This document shows positions 20,628-31,435 of a DNA stretch of 64,000 nt, piece by piece; position 1 is the first letter of the stretch; each line of letters begins with the position of its first letter. Both the position numbers and the translations under genes were made by a program. The notes below the pieces were generated by a model. That model ran no database searches. It worked only from the letters and a program-made list of their open reading frames with translations, and was not told the DNA's origin. The stretch comes from Anastrepha obliqua (Eukaryota; Arthropoda; Insecta; Diptera; Tephritidae), in NCBI RefSeq assembly GCF_027943255.1, contig NC_072895.1, positions 75,952,001 to 76,016,000 on the forward strand, given 5' to 3'.

Positions 20628-20702
20628 TAGTACATATCCTAAATCCCTCAAAACTACTCCTACGCGAGCGGGGCCGCGGGTTAAGGCTAGTACATATATA
20701 GT

Positions 20703-20920
20703 ATACATATATAATTGGCGCGTATACCCTTTTTGGGTGTTTGGCCGAGCTCCTCCTCCTATTTGTAGTGTGCGTCTTGATGTTGTTCCACAAGTGAAGG
20801 GACCTACAGTTTCAAGCCGACTCCGAACGGCAGATATTTCTTATGAGGAGTTTTTTCATGGCAGAAATACACTCGGAGGTTTGACATTGCCTACCGTGGG
20901 GCGACCGCTATTAGAAAAAT
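20703..20920 (-). mobile_element. tRNA-headed SINE, copy d, 5' truncated
   Basis: The minus strand carries the SINE body only: CACCCAAAAAGGGTATACGC, GAGCTCGGCCAAA and GGTCGCCCC(A)CGG equivalents, ending near ATTTTTCTAATAGCGG. The A/B-box head is absent. It lies 12 bp after the Helitron end. Confidence 0.8.
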
Positions 20921-21480
20921 CTTATGTTGTTGTGAAGCGTATGCTTCTGTACACTTGTACGCACTTATTTTATAATTTACTGTGAGCCCTAATGTAATAA
21001 AAATTGTTAATAATGTTATTTTTAAAGCAGAAATTATAAAATTGATTATACTTTTAAATTTCTAGTCACACAGGGACTGCTTGCCAAATTTTTTAATTAA
21101 AGTGCGTACTTTTACAATCATAAATTTTCCGGCTTACTTTAAAGTGGCGCCTTTAAAAATGCTGTTATGTTTACGTTTTAAGACAAGTGCACATTTTAGG
21201 TTGGTATTTTAATTTATTATCACCACTTTGTGCTTGAAATAGAAAATTTGTATACCTTCCTAAGTATCAATAACATATCAATATATCAACTTACAATACA
21301 TATGTATATGCAATCCATGCAAGACATACTTGTATTTCCAGTAATAATTCTGAATATTAACCAAATTGGATCATAAATTTTAGTAACCATGAAAAAAGCG
21401 ATGGAGTAGCATTCATATTTATTATCAGTGTATAAAACTGTAAGTTAAATGATCTGCATAAGATGTGACACCATTCGGAA
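20921..21480. other. Unassigned AT-rich DNA
   Basis: No element or gene recognised. Confidence 0.45.
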
Positions 21481-21930
21481 GTGCGTGCTCACGAGCTCAA
21501 TGTTGATGATCACAGACAAGGCAGGTTGTTTGCTGAATGAGCTGGCTTTAACCCTCATTTTTGCCGAAAAATCGCCTTTAGCGACGAGAGCCACTTTTGG
21601 ATGTTTGGTGTGAATTTTAACCAGCGACGTCATAGCTGAAACCATCACTGCGAAGTGTGAGCGCTACATATCAATGGTAACTATTTTACTGTAAATCAAA
21701 TTAATCGATGCGACCATATCGACATAGGATTCCAGCAGGATAATACTAAGTCCTATACTTGGAGCACCACGATAGATATTACGCACCTCAGATCGTTCGT
21801 GAGCTCCTGTTAGCTCTCGAATAGTACATTGGCTACCAAGATCGTGTGACTTCATCTCACTAAACTCCTGTTTTCGCTGCTTGTCGACCAGTGTAAACAT
21901 TGGCGTACGAGACTTGCACTAATTTCCCCA
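21481..21930 (+). pseudogene. DD41D (rosa-like) transposase relic
   Basis: Readable blocks in order: DDHRQGRLFAE, then IAFSDESHFWMFGVN (first catalytic Asp), a deletion, GFQQDNTKSYTWSTT (second Asp) and WLPRSCDFISLN, where the third Asp of the expected PLDY motif is Asn. Several stops and one large deletion. No terminal repeats seen. Confidence 0.75.
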
Positions 21931-22294
21931 GTTAAAATGTTTATTAAATCGATTAATTCTTTCTTTTCTATCTTCTAATCAGATTTCTGCCACAATTTAA
22001 TTATTCGACCCGCTAGTACTTATCTTTCGACTCTTTGATCATTCAGACTGAAGGCCGACGGTGAGAGAACCAGGCGGGAGTCATTTTTACAGGTTTCTCT
22101 TTCGGTTGAAATAGTTGAGTTTATTTTGTTCACTAATACATATTAAGATGCCGATGACATTTCCTTTCTTTTTTTAAAGAAATTTTATCACAGCGGTATG
22201 CGAAACTGCTATATTTTCCAATAAATCATCAGTAACGAGATGATGAGTCAGCGCAAAGTATTTTAAGTTGTAGTATTATCAGTCATCCCTCGTA
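21931..22294. other. No feature recognised
   Basis: AT-rich, no coding homology. Confidence 0.4.
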
Positions 22295-22735
22295 TGAATA
22301 AGAGACTAGAGTCTCTGATAAAAATTGAAATTTGAAAAAGGCGAGACACTCACAGAGAAAATGCTCAGTGCTATCCGGCTCCTCTACGCAAGGCAGGCAA
22401 ATCGGGTCCTAAATAATTCCAATGGTGGTCATATGTTGGTGGTTGTGTCCTGTAATAATACCGACCATCAACCGTCTGTTTTTTCTTCCAAGTTTTCGAA
22501 AAAGTTCGACAGTTTTCTATTCGGGCTTGTCACAAAACACTTTTAAGTTCTGCAGCGTTCTAAACCGAATCATCGCTCTTTATGTAAATTGCATACGTAA
22601 TCGCTGATCTAATTCATGATTCCTCCAGAACTGTTTCTGATTATTGACTCTGGTTTCTGTGGGGTAGCCGCTGATCCGCAGTTGGCCAATTCATTGGCAA
22701 TTTCACTTCCTTGAACATCGCATTGTCCTGGAACC
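22295..22735 (-). pseudogene. LOA/R1-like LINE 3' end: RNase H tail
   Basis: On the minus strand the VPGH-type end of RNase H is visible with changes (VPGQCDVQGSEIANELAN), then LMVGIITGHNHQHM and a Cys/His motif (CLPCVEEPDSTEHFLCEC). The RT is absent. Stops interrupt the reading. Confidence 0.7.
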
Positions 22736-22995
22736 CATATAAGTACAAACAGGAGCTAAACGACTTTCAAATCACCGACTACATCAAGCTTCAGCGTTTT
22801 AAGTGGACTGGGCATGTCCTGAGGATGGCCCCAAACGAAATTGCAAAAAAGATCTACAATAATAAGCTGTATGCTGTAAGATCTTTGGAAGGAAAAACTG
22901 GAAGATGTCTGCAAGGGATCGAGATTATTGGTCGAAGATGTTGAGGGGGCCAAGGTTCAACCCGGGCCGTCACGCCAACAATGATGATGATGAAG
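22736..22995 (+). pseudogene. RTE-like LINE C-terminal end
   Basis: ELNDFQITDYIKLQRFKWTG continues into HVLRMAPNE and then, after a frameshift, RDYWSKMLRGP. This matches the last coding block of RTE-like elements (IQRLRWLGHV type). The copy ends in a short (GAT)n tail at about 22980-22993, as RTE 3' ends often do. It is abutted by an oppositely oriented LINE fragment. Confidence 0.7.
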
Positions 22996-24210
22996 TTTCA
23001 ATGTATATTTATACATATATACATATGTTCAAGTATGTATGTACATCAATATCTACTTATAACTATAATAGTATTTGAATATTTGATGTGCGCGGTGGGG
23101 ATCGAAATCCAAGAAAACTATCTTATATTGGATTTAAAACTATTACTTGGGTTACGAAATATATACCTACTAATACGTCAAGAAATGTCATCACGAGTTC
23201 GTGACGGTTTTGGTAGATTCGGTTTGGTATGTAGGTTGCAAGTTATGGCTGGATGGTATGAGTCGAGTTGTGCGTTTGTTCGATGATGTGCATGTGCAAA
23301 TGTGGGTCAAAGTAGCAGTGCAATGTCCTCAAAATATCCGCAATGCTGTAGTTTGACTTTTTTCCTTGCCGGCCACTTCTCTACCTGCTAAAACAGCTGA
23401 ATCTGGTTCGCCTTCTGCCTAGCGGTGTAGTTGTGTGCGTCTGCGTATGGAAATTACATTCACGAATATTTTACGATTATATGTTCACTTTAATTCCTGC
23501 CGTGCCAGTTGCCTTTTATCCTTACCTCACTTTTTGGTTATGGCTTATTTGGTTTGGTTGTTGTGGCATTCAAAGGCTTTCACTAACGTACACTCATATA
23601 AAGCAAAGGCGTGGATGAACTGTTATATTATATTAATATATATGTACATATTTATAGTACCTTGTAAAGGGGTACTTGTACGATGTTTGTTTGAAAAGTG
23701 TTGAAATATGAAAGCGGGGGATAGAGGTAACAAAACTAGTGTGATAAATATTGTTCTAATATTTTTAAGCATATTTTTCTAAACACCTTCACTTGTTTAT
23801 ATTCTTTAATTGATACTTACATTTAAGTGCCTACCAAAATACCGAATGTCTTGTGCAATGAATATTAGAGTGGATCGCCAAAAGAAGTTAAAACTAGGAC
23901 AATAATATCAAAATTCACTTAAAGGAAGTAGCGAAAATATATTATACCAGTTAACAAGTTTAATACGCCTTTAAATAAAATGAAAAATACTGCTTGAAAA
24001 TCCAACGAACTTATTTTCAATAACAATTATATTTTCCTCTCTTCCTTTACACTTCGTTCTAAAATATGTGGAAGTGTCAAACAATAATAATGCTCGGCAG
24101 TCTGCATTTCGTGCAAAAGAACCGAAGAACTGAAAATAAGGAAAAGAAAAAGGAATTGTAGTTTTTTCTTTTTAATTAGCGATATTTTTGTTTGTTGGTT
24201 TTTAACCCCA
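22996..24210. other. Unassigned AT-rich DNA
   Basis: TACA/TATG tracts near 23000-23050 and 23635-23655. Open frames of 60-100 codons exist but show no family. Confidence 0.45.
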
Positions 24211-24211
24211 G

Positions 24212-24430
24212 AGGAGTACGAGTTGAAGAAAATTTATTTCCGCTTTTTTTTGACGAATGTAACACAGCTGATCATTTTGCACTTTTTATGATTTTGCCAG
24301 AAAAAAACTTCAGACCAGGTATGGCCTTCAGCTTTGGTGAAAATCGAAATAGTGCGAGTAACTTCTGCTACCACGTCACCGGGGACTCGGAACTTCTGCT
24401 GGGACATTACAGGATAATTTTGTCAGTGGG
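24212..24430 (+). other. Orphan exon-like ORF
   Basis: A frame open for about 73 codons that looks unlike TE debris: GVRVEENLFPLFFDECN through FMILPEKNFRPGMAFSFG, then FCYHVTGDSELLLGHYRI. It is preceded by a long pyrimidine-rich tract ending AACCCCAG (possible 3' splice site at 24211) and ends TCAGTGG followed by GTAAGG (possible 5' splice site at 24431). I do not recognise the protein. It could be a host exon, part of an unrecognised element, or chance. No neighbouring exon was found, so function is unknown. Confidence 0.35.
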
Positions 24431-24794
24431 TAAGGAATAAATCGTTCTCATATAGGTATTTAACTTACGATATACATTTTTCGTATTGACTTAAGAGACT
24501 TATAGTAAGAATTGTATGGCAAATATTTTTGTGGTGCCCTCTGTTATATTTTTCTGTTATGGGTAGATTATCTCTTTCCCACAAAAAGACTAAAAATACC
24601 CATTTATTGAGCAGTTAGGGGGTTCCCTAGAATGTTTTTCACTGTTTTTTTTTTTAAATAGAACTGCTGAACACATCCTTCAGAGAACGTTAATAATATA
24701 GAGAAGTCTCACGAATAGTGTTAATTGTCAAAAATGAAATCTAACCGCCAAGACTTTTTGACCTCGCCCAGCACGGCAGCGGGAAAGTTCTTAA

Positions 24795-25525
24795 GGGGTT
24801 ACATGGATTTCGTGGCTTCAAAAAATCGAATTTTTTTTTTGCTTATTAATTTCTACAACTTCTCAAGAACATTATCCTAAATTTTCAAGTCGATCCGAAT
24901 AATAGTTTCGGAAATACAGCCTTCGGAATGTGTGCGCTCTAAGCCACTTTTATTGTTACTCAAAACTTTAAACGCGTTTTTCTCGGAACCGTGTTTTCAA
25001 AGTCGGTTGTAAAATTTTCTCGAAAACTACTACCGATCTTGATGAAATTTTACACAGGTGTTCGAGATACAATTTACTCGTGGTTGGACGAAGGATATTT
25101 TTTTTCAATCACAACTATTTAAAAAAAAAACAAAATGTCAAGCAAATTTGACGGAAATTTTCATTTTTTTGGAAAAATGTCTGCCAAAATTCCAATTATT
25201 ACTTTTTTTTCTTTCCTTCATTCAAGCACGAGTTTGTGGTCTTAACTAAAACACTTATTTTTGTTTTTTTCATTTTCGATGATCCTGTCAGGAGTTATGC
25301 TGACAACGCGGACGCACCTTTTTTCGAGGGGTCACCGGAAATGACGTCACAATAGAGGAGATTTAATTTTTTTTTTTTTGAAAATTTAAGAAGTTATTAT
25401 TTAAATAGATTTGTATCTATAAGACAGAAAAAAGTTTGAATTACAATAAATAAATAATATTTTACATAAAAAAAAAAAATATTGAAAGTAGGCCTTTTTT
25501 TACCCGACGAAACCCATGTAACCCC
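24795..25525. mobile_element. TTAA-flanked MITE, Kolobok- or piggyBac-like
   Basis: The ends GGGGTTACATGGATTTCGTG and (reversed) GGGGTTACATGGGTTTCGTC are inverted repeats of about 22 bp, and TTAA lies at 24791-24794 and 25526-25529. No transposase. Both piggyBac and Kolobok duplicate TTAA; the G-rich terminus fits Kolobok better than the CCC-type end usual in piggyBac, but that is inference. Confidence 0.8.
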
Positions 25526-26045
25526 TTAACAGAGCTGATGGCAGTGAATTTTGTCTAAGTACATACATTGGCTTCTGTATGAAATCAAATTGCCGACGGC
25601 ATTTTGCAAGGCTTTTGAATGAGCAATTTTATGTTCCTTCGACAAATGAAATTTTATTCCATTTACATTTTATTACAAGGAATAATATATGCATTTTCTC
25701 TATTGTACTATATAAAACTTAAAAATTTAAAATAAATAAAAGAAAAATTCAAAGAAACGTGTTTGCATATATGGGACAAATAAGTTCAATCGCATCTTTC
25801 ACAAATATAGGCCCTTATTATGAGCAACACTCGATCTTGGACTGTACTCGAAAGTGCTGATCGAACGAATTTTCATTTGGTATTATGGTGCTCATTCGTT
25901 GAAGAATATGACTATTGTGAATTTCGATCGCTCGACGCATTTACAATAGATAATTTTTTCTCAGCTGATACAGCAAATCAAAATAAAAGAAAAAGCGATT
26001 GTATTGAAATTCTTTGATAACAACAAAAAATAATTTTTTGTGAAA
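25526..26045. other. Probable 5' end of the PIF/Harbinger element
   Basis: Non-coding. The phrase GGCCCTTATTATGAGCAACA at about 25809 could be the left terminus of the transposon that follows, but no matching right end was found. Confidence 0.35.
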
Positions 26046-27301
26046 ATGAGTACAACGGAGTTGTGGTTCGACGATTTATCGGACGATGAAAGATTAGTGG
26101 GACTAGCTAGAAGTAGAAAACGGTTGAGGGACGCATCCAACCCCTAGAAATGGTTTCCTCTGAGTAAGCTTAGAATTTTCAAAATGTGTTGATGTACTTA
26201 GTATTTCAGAAATTTCCTTACAGAACTTAGGAACTTAAAGAACTTTAGATTATCTAAAGAAGCGTTAATGAACCTACTGTCCAGTACAGAAAACCAGTTG
26301 CAGCAGTGAACCCGAGCCAAATCCATTCCAAATATTTTAAAGCTAGCAACAGTTCTGCGATTTTGTGCCCAGGGGTCGTACCAATTGAGCATTGGTAATG
26401 AAGGTATGCTAGGACATGCTCAACCCACAGTGTCTGTTGTGCTATCGGAAGTAATAGATGTCCTCGAAAATTATATTTGCCAAAGATGGATACAATTTCG
26501 TAGTAAAGAGGCTGATCTGCAACAAACAAAAGCACATTTTTATAGGAAATACCGGATTCCAGGAATAATTGGTTGTATTGATGGCACGCATATTAAAATT
26601 GTCGCTCCCAGAAAAGAAGTTCAGCATTTGTATTATAGTACAACAGTAAGGGATTCTACAGCATTAATGCTATGATTGTAAGTAGATATTTGCATATACA
26701 TATTTAAATATGAGTCATAAATTCTAAATGCGAATAATGTAAATCTTAGGTTTGTGATCATACAATGAAAATAACTTATATAAATGCGAAAAATCCATGA
26801 CCTACTCATGATTCTATGGCTTTCAACATGCCGCCATTAAAAGCGCATTTAGAGGAGTAACATCTCAATGGCCGTCGCAATACTTGGCTCCTCGGTGTGT
26901 AATAAACACCAAATGAAATCCCGTTTTTAATCATTTTTGTCTGTCTTAGGTGATGCTGGATACGCTCTAAAACCATGTTTAATGACGCCGTTCAGAAACT
27001 CTGAGGAAGGGTCTCCACAAAGGACATACAACAAACAACATCCTAAAGCGAAAAGTTTCATTAACAGAATATTGGAGTCTTGAAAAACCGATTAAGATGT
27101 TTGTTGCAGGCAAGAGCTCTCCACTATTCTCCAAAAAAAGCAACACAAATTATTAATGTGTGTGCAGCTTTGCACAACATTTGTCTGTTTTACAATGTTC
27201 AACTTCCGGATGAAAAGTTTTCCGATGAGACCCTCAACGATGATGCTGGAGATAGTGAAGTGGAGTCGAATAGCGGAAAAGCAGAAAACATAATAAAATA
27301 A
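26046..27301 (+). pseudogene. PIF/Harbinger transposase pseudogene
   Basis: This is a DDE transposase of the DDE_Tnp_4 type. ATG at 26046 (MSTTELWFDDLSDDERL); after a damaged stretch, CAQGSYQLSIGNEGMLGHAQPT and GCIDGTHIKIVAP (first catalytic Asp) are clear. The protein then continues across two short GT..AG gaps, 26678-26749 and 26895-26949, with DHTMKITYINAKNP between and GDAGYALKP (second Asp) after. The third acidic site, expected in a VER-type motif, reads INR, and one base is missing there. The end LHYSPKKATQIINVCAALHN is intact. Other stops or shifts occur near 26144, 26310 and 26660. A further GT..AG gap may lie at 26164-26209. Confidence 0.85.
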
Positions 27302-27786
27302 ATTCTTAGAATATTATAGAAAAAACTAAAGAGTATTAAATAAAAACCTTTACGCCATAGTTTCTTTTTTATTTTTGTTATAAATTTTCTTTATTCAAAT
27401 ATTTGTCATTCGACGAATCTACGTATTTTAATTTGCAATTACTACAAAATCAATCCCATTTCTTAAAAAAAAACCTTAATTCATTTGCTTAACCTGCTTT
27501 AAATATATACAGTCTTTTCCTAATACTAATGTAAAACAGAAAATATCACTTCAGTTTCTTTAAGGCACATAGCTTAAAACCAAATATAAAAACTATTTTG
27601 ATGCAATTTCGTTTTGATCTGCGGTCTTGTTTTTTTTTCAGTACTTTTTCTTTATATACGCGCAATTTCTCTCGTTTGAGTTGCAAGAGTTCATCGGTTT
27701 TTTTTTAATTCGTAACTTTTTTGTAAATATATTCCGCTGTTTCTGCAGCACATTGCTTTATTTCGTGCAAGGTAGAAATCATTTCT
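27302..27786. other. PIF/Harbinger intergenic part
   Basis: AT-rich spacer between the two converging genes of the PIF/Harbinger element. Nothing else seen. Confidence 0.4.
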
Positions 27787-28201
27787 TTATAGAATCGTTT
27801 TTGGCGATCGGTTTGCAACTTCAAGATTTATGCAGGCATCAAGTTGCAGTAAACAGATTATACTTTCTTCGGTATTTGAAAATCCTTGAAGTTTGTTAGG
27901 GCCCCCACCTGTTGCTCGGAGTTCAGCTTTGTTTTGCGACATTTTTTTCTTCACTTCTGACAAGAGAAAATAAAAATGTACTTCTACAAACATCACAAAA
28001 AAAAAAACCATTATTAACCTTAACCCATTTTGATGCCGTTCTAACTGATGGTCCCAACCAATTTAACTCCGTTGTAAACTCCTCCCATTTTTTGCTGCTT
28101 GAACTTTGGTCTAAATCCCTTTTGCGAATAGTGGATTCTCTTCCATTAATGCAACCAGCCTTTCTAATTGCTATTTGGTACTCACGACTTTCGACCTGCA
28201 T
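27787..28201 (-). pseudogene. Myb/SANT-like companion gene of PIF/Harbinger
   Basis: Minus-strand frames give KWEEFTTELNWLGPSVRTASKWV and, after a break at 27970-28020 that may be an intron, KKKMSQNKAELRATGGGPNK and EESIICLLQLD. The Trp-spaced trihelix followed by a RATGGGP motif is characteristic of the DNA-binding second protein of PIF/Harbinger transposons, which helps bring the transposase to its DNA. It faces the transposase gene, as in other family members. Right terminal repeat not identified. Confidence 0.75.
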
Positions 28202-28455
28202 AAAATTAACAAAATTAGTATAGGTTCATTATTTGGCTACTATAAAACAATAAATAATCGCAAACAGCTTACATTTGAACAAATTTTCCCACAATATGCT
28301 ACACAATCGAAAGCAAAATTGCATTCGACTCTAAATTCGGTATACAACGAAAATTTCGACAGGGTTGCTGCGCTCATAGTACCTCACGAGGCATCTCCTT
28401 ATAATATTTACATACGAATACTAAAACAATTCTTTTTTGCATATGCACATGCCCA
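28202..28455. other. Unassigned open frame
   Basis: An open frame at 28175-28462 overlaps here but shows no recognised family. It may be an upstream part of the LINE that follows. Confidence 0.35.
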
Positions 28456-29128
28456 TGATTAGTGCTTTTTGCCAAGTCTCGAAGTGAATTGCAGGATATG
28501 ATCGACGCAATCCGAAATTATAGCATTCAATGGAGTCTTAAACTAAATTTTACCCAAAGTCCAAATGCATGGTGTTTAGAGAGTCTAGCAGAATTCTTTC
28601 TTCGAATACAAATATCTGGGCGTGCTGCTTACGTACAAACTCTCTTATGCGGAACACTTAAATTTGAAGCTTGCTGATATCAAGATCGCTATAAATGCAA
28701 CTTGCCTTAAATATATTAATAATCACCGAATCTGCATTTCAAATAAACTAAAACTGTATGATGCGTGCTCAAGGTCGATCGTGTTTTATGGGGCGCAAGT
28801 TTTTGGTGTCAACGAATACGACTCATTTGAGAGACTTCCACGTTTCTTTATTAAAAAATTACTTTCTTTTGCCGCCAAATACTCCAAATTATATGATTCA
28901 CATCGAAACAAATTTACAGCTTACTTTGTCTTCCGGTGTTTTATTATGCCAAGTCATAGGCTTCCGCGCATCCTTCTTGAGGAAACTGTACGCCTCGGCG
29001 CTCATTGGGTAAAAAAGTTGAGGGACATCTCGCTAATGTTAAATATGAAGTCGCTTAATGCTTTTACTTTTGGGTCTTTACCTTCGCTTTTAGACAATCT
29101 TAAGAATAAAAAAATTCGACTTTTATGA
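28456..29128 (+). pseudogene. Non-LTR RT, C-terminal half, clade unclear
   Basis: The frame at 28462 begins LFAKSRSELQDMIDAI just after the place of the catalytic Asp pair and continues NYSIQWSLKLN; a frameshift near 28620 leads to KLSYAEHLNLKLADIKIAI and ISNKLKLYDACSRSIVFYGAQVFG, then FERLPRFFIKKLL. This is the thumb and connection part of a LINE RT. Sequence just before 28456 (HAHD, stop) indicates the YADD box is damaged. I cannot place it in RTE, jockey or LOA. Confidence 0.7.
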
Positions 29129-29177
29129 ACTCTTCTGTTAACTTAGAATCACACGTTTTGTATGCTAACTTAGCACT

Positions 29178-29905
29178 TCTTCTTCTTCTTACTTGGTGCG
29201 ATAACCGCTTACGCGATTTTGGCCGAGTTTAACAAAGCGCACCAGTCGTTTCTTTCTCATGCTAACCGGCGCCAATTGGACACACCAAGTGAAGCCAAGT
29301 CCTTCTCCACCTCATCTTTCCAACGCAGAGGAGGCCTTCCTCTTCCTCTGCTACCACCAGCTGGTACCGCATCAAATACTTTCAAAGCCGGAGCGTTTGT
29401 ACCCATTCGGGCGACATGACCCAGCCAGCGTAGCCGCTGGATCTTTATTCGCTGCGCTATGTCTATGACGTCGTAAGGCTCATTACACCTCATCGTTCCA
29501 TCGCCAAGGTCCAAAAACTTCCGCAGAATCTTTCTCTCAAACACTCCAAGCGTCGCTTCATCGTCCACGCTTCACCGCCATACGTTAGGAGGGGCATGAT
29601 GAGAGCCTTGTAGAGTATTAGTTTTGTTCGTCAAGAGAAGACTTTACTGCTCAGTTGTCTACTTAGTCCAAAGTAGCACTTGTTGGCAAGAGAGATTACC
29701 CTTTGGATTTCAAGGCTGATATTGTTATCGGTGCTAATACTGGTTCCTAAATAAACGAAACCTCTTAAAACCGAAACGCGGGTGCGCCAATGTTTTGTAA
29801 TCGTTCACTATCAGACCCTTTCGCTTTGATATCTTATCCAGTTTGTAAAAGGCAGAACGAACAGGCTGGTTGTTAAGGTCGATGATATCAAAGTTAATAA
29901 TATAT
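29178..29905 (-). pseudogene. RTE-like LINE, 3' fragment (copy 2)
   Basis: Minus strand. From 29900: KRKGLIVNDYKT in one frame, damaged middle, then DDEATLGVFERKILRKF, IQRLRWLGHVARM and GRPPLRWKDEVEKDL, ending NWRRLA and a terminal repeat-like end (GCGTAAGCGGTTATCG on the coding strand) near a (CTT)n run at 29178. Same family as 35152-36310 and 56695-59150. Confidence 0.82.
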
Positions 29906-31052
29906 GTTTAGTCTTCGGATCCATTCGGTTCGATTTTGACGGGTTCGAAAGAAAGCCTTTCCAAGAGAGTTAAAGAATTTTGCTATTTTATGCGAATGTC
30001 TTAATATCGAAGTTTGCAGAAGCTAAGGAGAAAGAAAAGTTTGGAAAAAAGATGCTTTCAACTTTTTGCTATATTGGTGAACACTGCATTACATACTAGT
30101 TATGCATGATGAAGATTGGAATATGAAGATTATATTGAATATTATGAGTTTTGACTCCATTCCTCCGGGTTTTCACTCAAATTACACTATACTTTCCAAA
30201 ATCCACATTTGGCGGTTTATCAAATTTGTACTTACTGCTAATAGAAGAGTTAATGCTAAATCACCCATCACATTCAAATTACAAGAAATAAGTGAACTGC
30301 CAACATTTATAAACATGAATACGATGTCCATTTTATAGAAGCCACTTTTTGTGTTGGCATGATTCAGCGGCGTATGGTACATTTTTTGTTTAATCCTTTG
30401 GACATTTTTCACCATTATTTCTAAAGATTTGTGGCAGCAGTTTGTAGTGGTTGCGGTAGCATCCATTAAGTTTTTTCCCGCGCCTTTCAACAACATCCTA
30501 AAAAGACGATGTACCGACAGGCTTTCATGCTGTCACAGCTGGTTACCGCATAACTACAAGTGCATGTGTATATAGACAAACATACGGATGCATGGGTCCC
30601 AGATGTGTGCTTACAAGTTTGTTTGTTTGTTATTCCACACATGAATTGCTGTTCTTCAATCGTTTATTTAAGTGAGCCTGTTAAAGGGGAACTAAATTGA
30701 AAGGATAATAACTTGTGACTTACGTTTTTATTAGCTGCTTTTCCTCTTTGAGAATTACGTGACCGCAATGATAAAACTAAATTGGCCAAATTATTTTGTA
30801 AATAGAGAGCTTCGCCACCAAATTGTCTGCAACAAAAACTCCTTTTGAAAATATTTAGTATGCTATCGGAGTCACAATACTACTCGTACACATACATACA
30901 CATGTATAATGCGCCTCCAATCGGAGCAGATAAATAATTAAGTTTTAGAACTATCTTTGACTAAGAAAATTCTGAACGACGAATGAAAAATTTTAAAGGA
31001 ATACGCCACGCCAACCCTTATTTTGTTTTGTTTTTTTAGTTAATAGAGCACT
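29906..31052. other. Unassigned AT-rich DNA
   Basis: No recognised feature. Open frames at 30102-30338 and 30182-30496 overlap antiparallel and have no domain. Confidence 0.45.
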
Positions 31053-31245
31053 GGTGGCATCATCGGTCCTCATTTTTCTCGAGTTGAGGATGGAGCTGCC
31101 GTTACGTTGAATGGTGACTGTTATCGAGCCATGCTGACTGAAATGTTGTTTCCAAAAATTAGTCAGCTAAACATCGACGACATTTGATTCCAACAAGACG
31201 GCGCATCTAGCACTACAGCGCGCTTAGAAATCGGTTTATTGCAGT
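31053..31245 (+). pseudogene. DD41D (rosa-like) transposase scrap
   Basis: GGIIGPHFSRVEDGAAVTLN leads to DCYRAMLTEMLFPKI and, after a TGA at the Trp position of the family WFQQDGA motif, FQQDGAS. This is the segment around the second catalytic Asp. Both flanks are lost and no terminal repeats are visible. Confidence 0.75.
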
Positions 31246-31435
31246 ATTCAAATGTACATACTCAATTTCATATTCAGAAAATAAATGCAATGAAACTATT
31301 TGCCAGATTATAATAAAAAAATTTATTCCAACAAAATTTCTGTTTTGCATTATTATTTCAAGTTAAAGCTCTTAAAAAATATAAGATATTACTAAGCGAC
31401 TTATCTGTAGATATATTTTAGAAAAATATGGTGTA

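Larger units (their letters stand above)
17208..20690 (+). mobile_element. Non-autonomous Helitron with nested insertions
   Basis: The left end TCTATACTATAAAGGTGAAT is a typical insect Helitron 5' terminus and is preceded by A (17207). The right end has a short hairpin (CGCG, eight bases, CGCG) then TTAAGGCTAG at 20690, followed by T (20691). Insertion between A and T without duplication, and a CTAG end with a subterminal hairpin, are the Helitron rules. After subtracting a pogo-like element (17291-19071) and a mariner (19460-20627), about 530 bp of Helitron DNA remain. I see no RepHel gene, so it is non-autonomous. Confidence 0.78.

Noticed and set aside
28175..28462. Plus-strand 95-codon ORF as part of PIF/Harbinger
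   Set aside because: It overlaps the antisense Myb-like gene only at its start and has no PIF/Harbinger motif.
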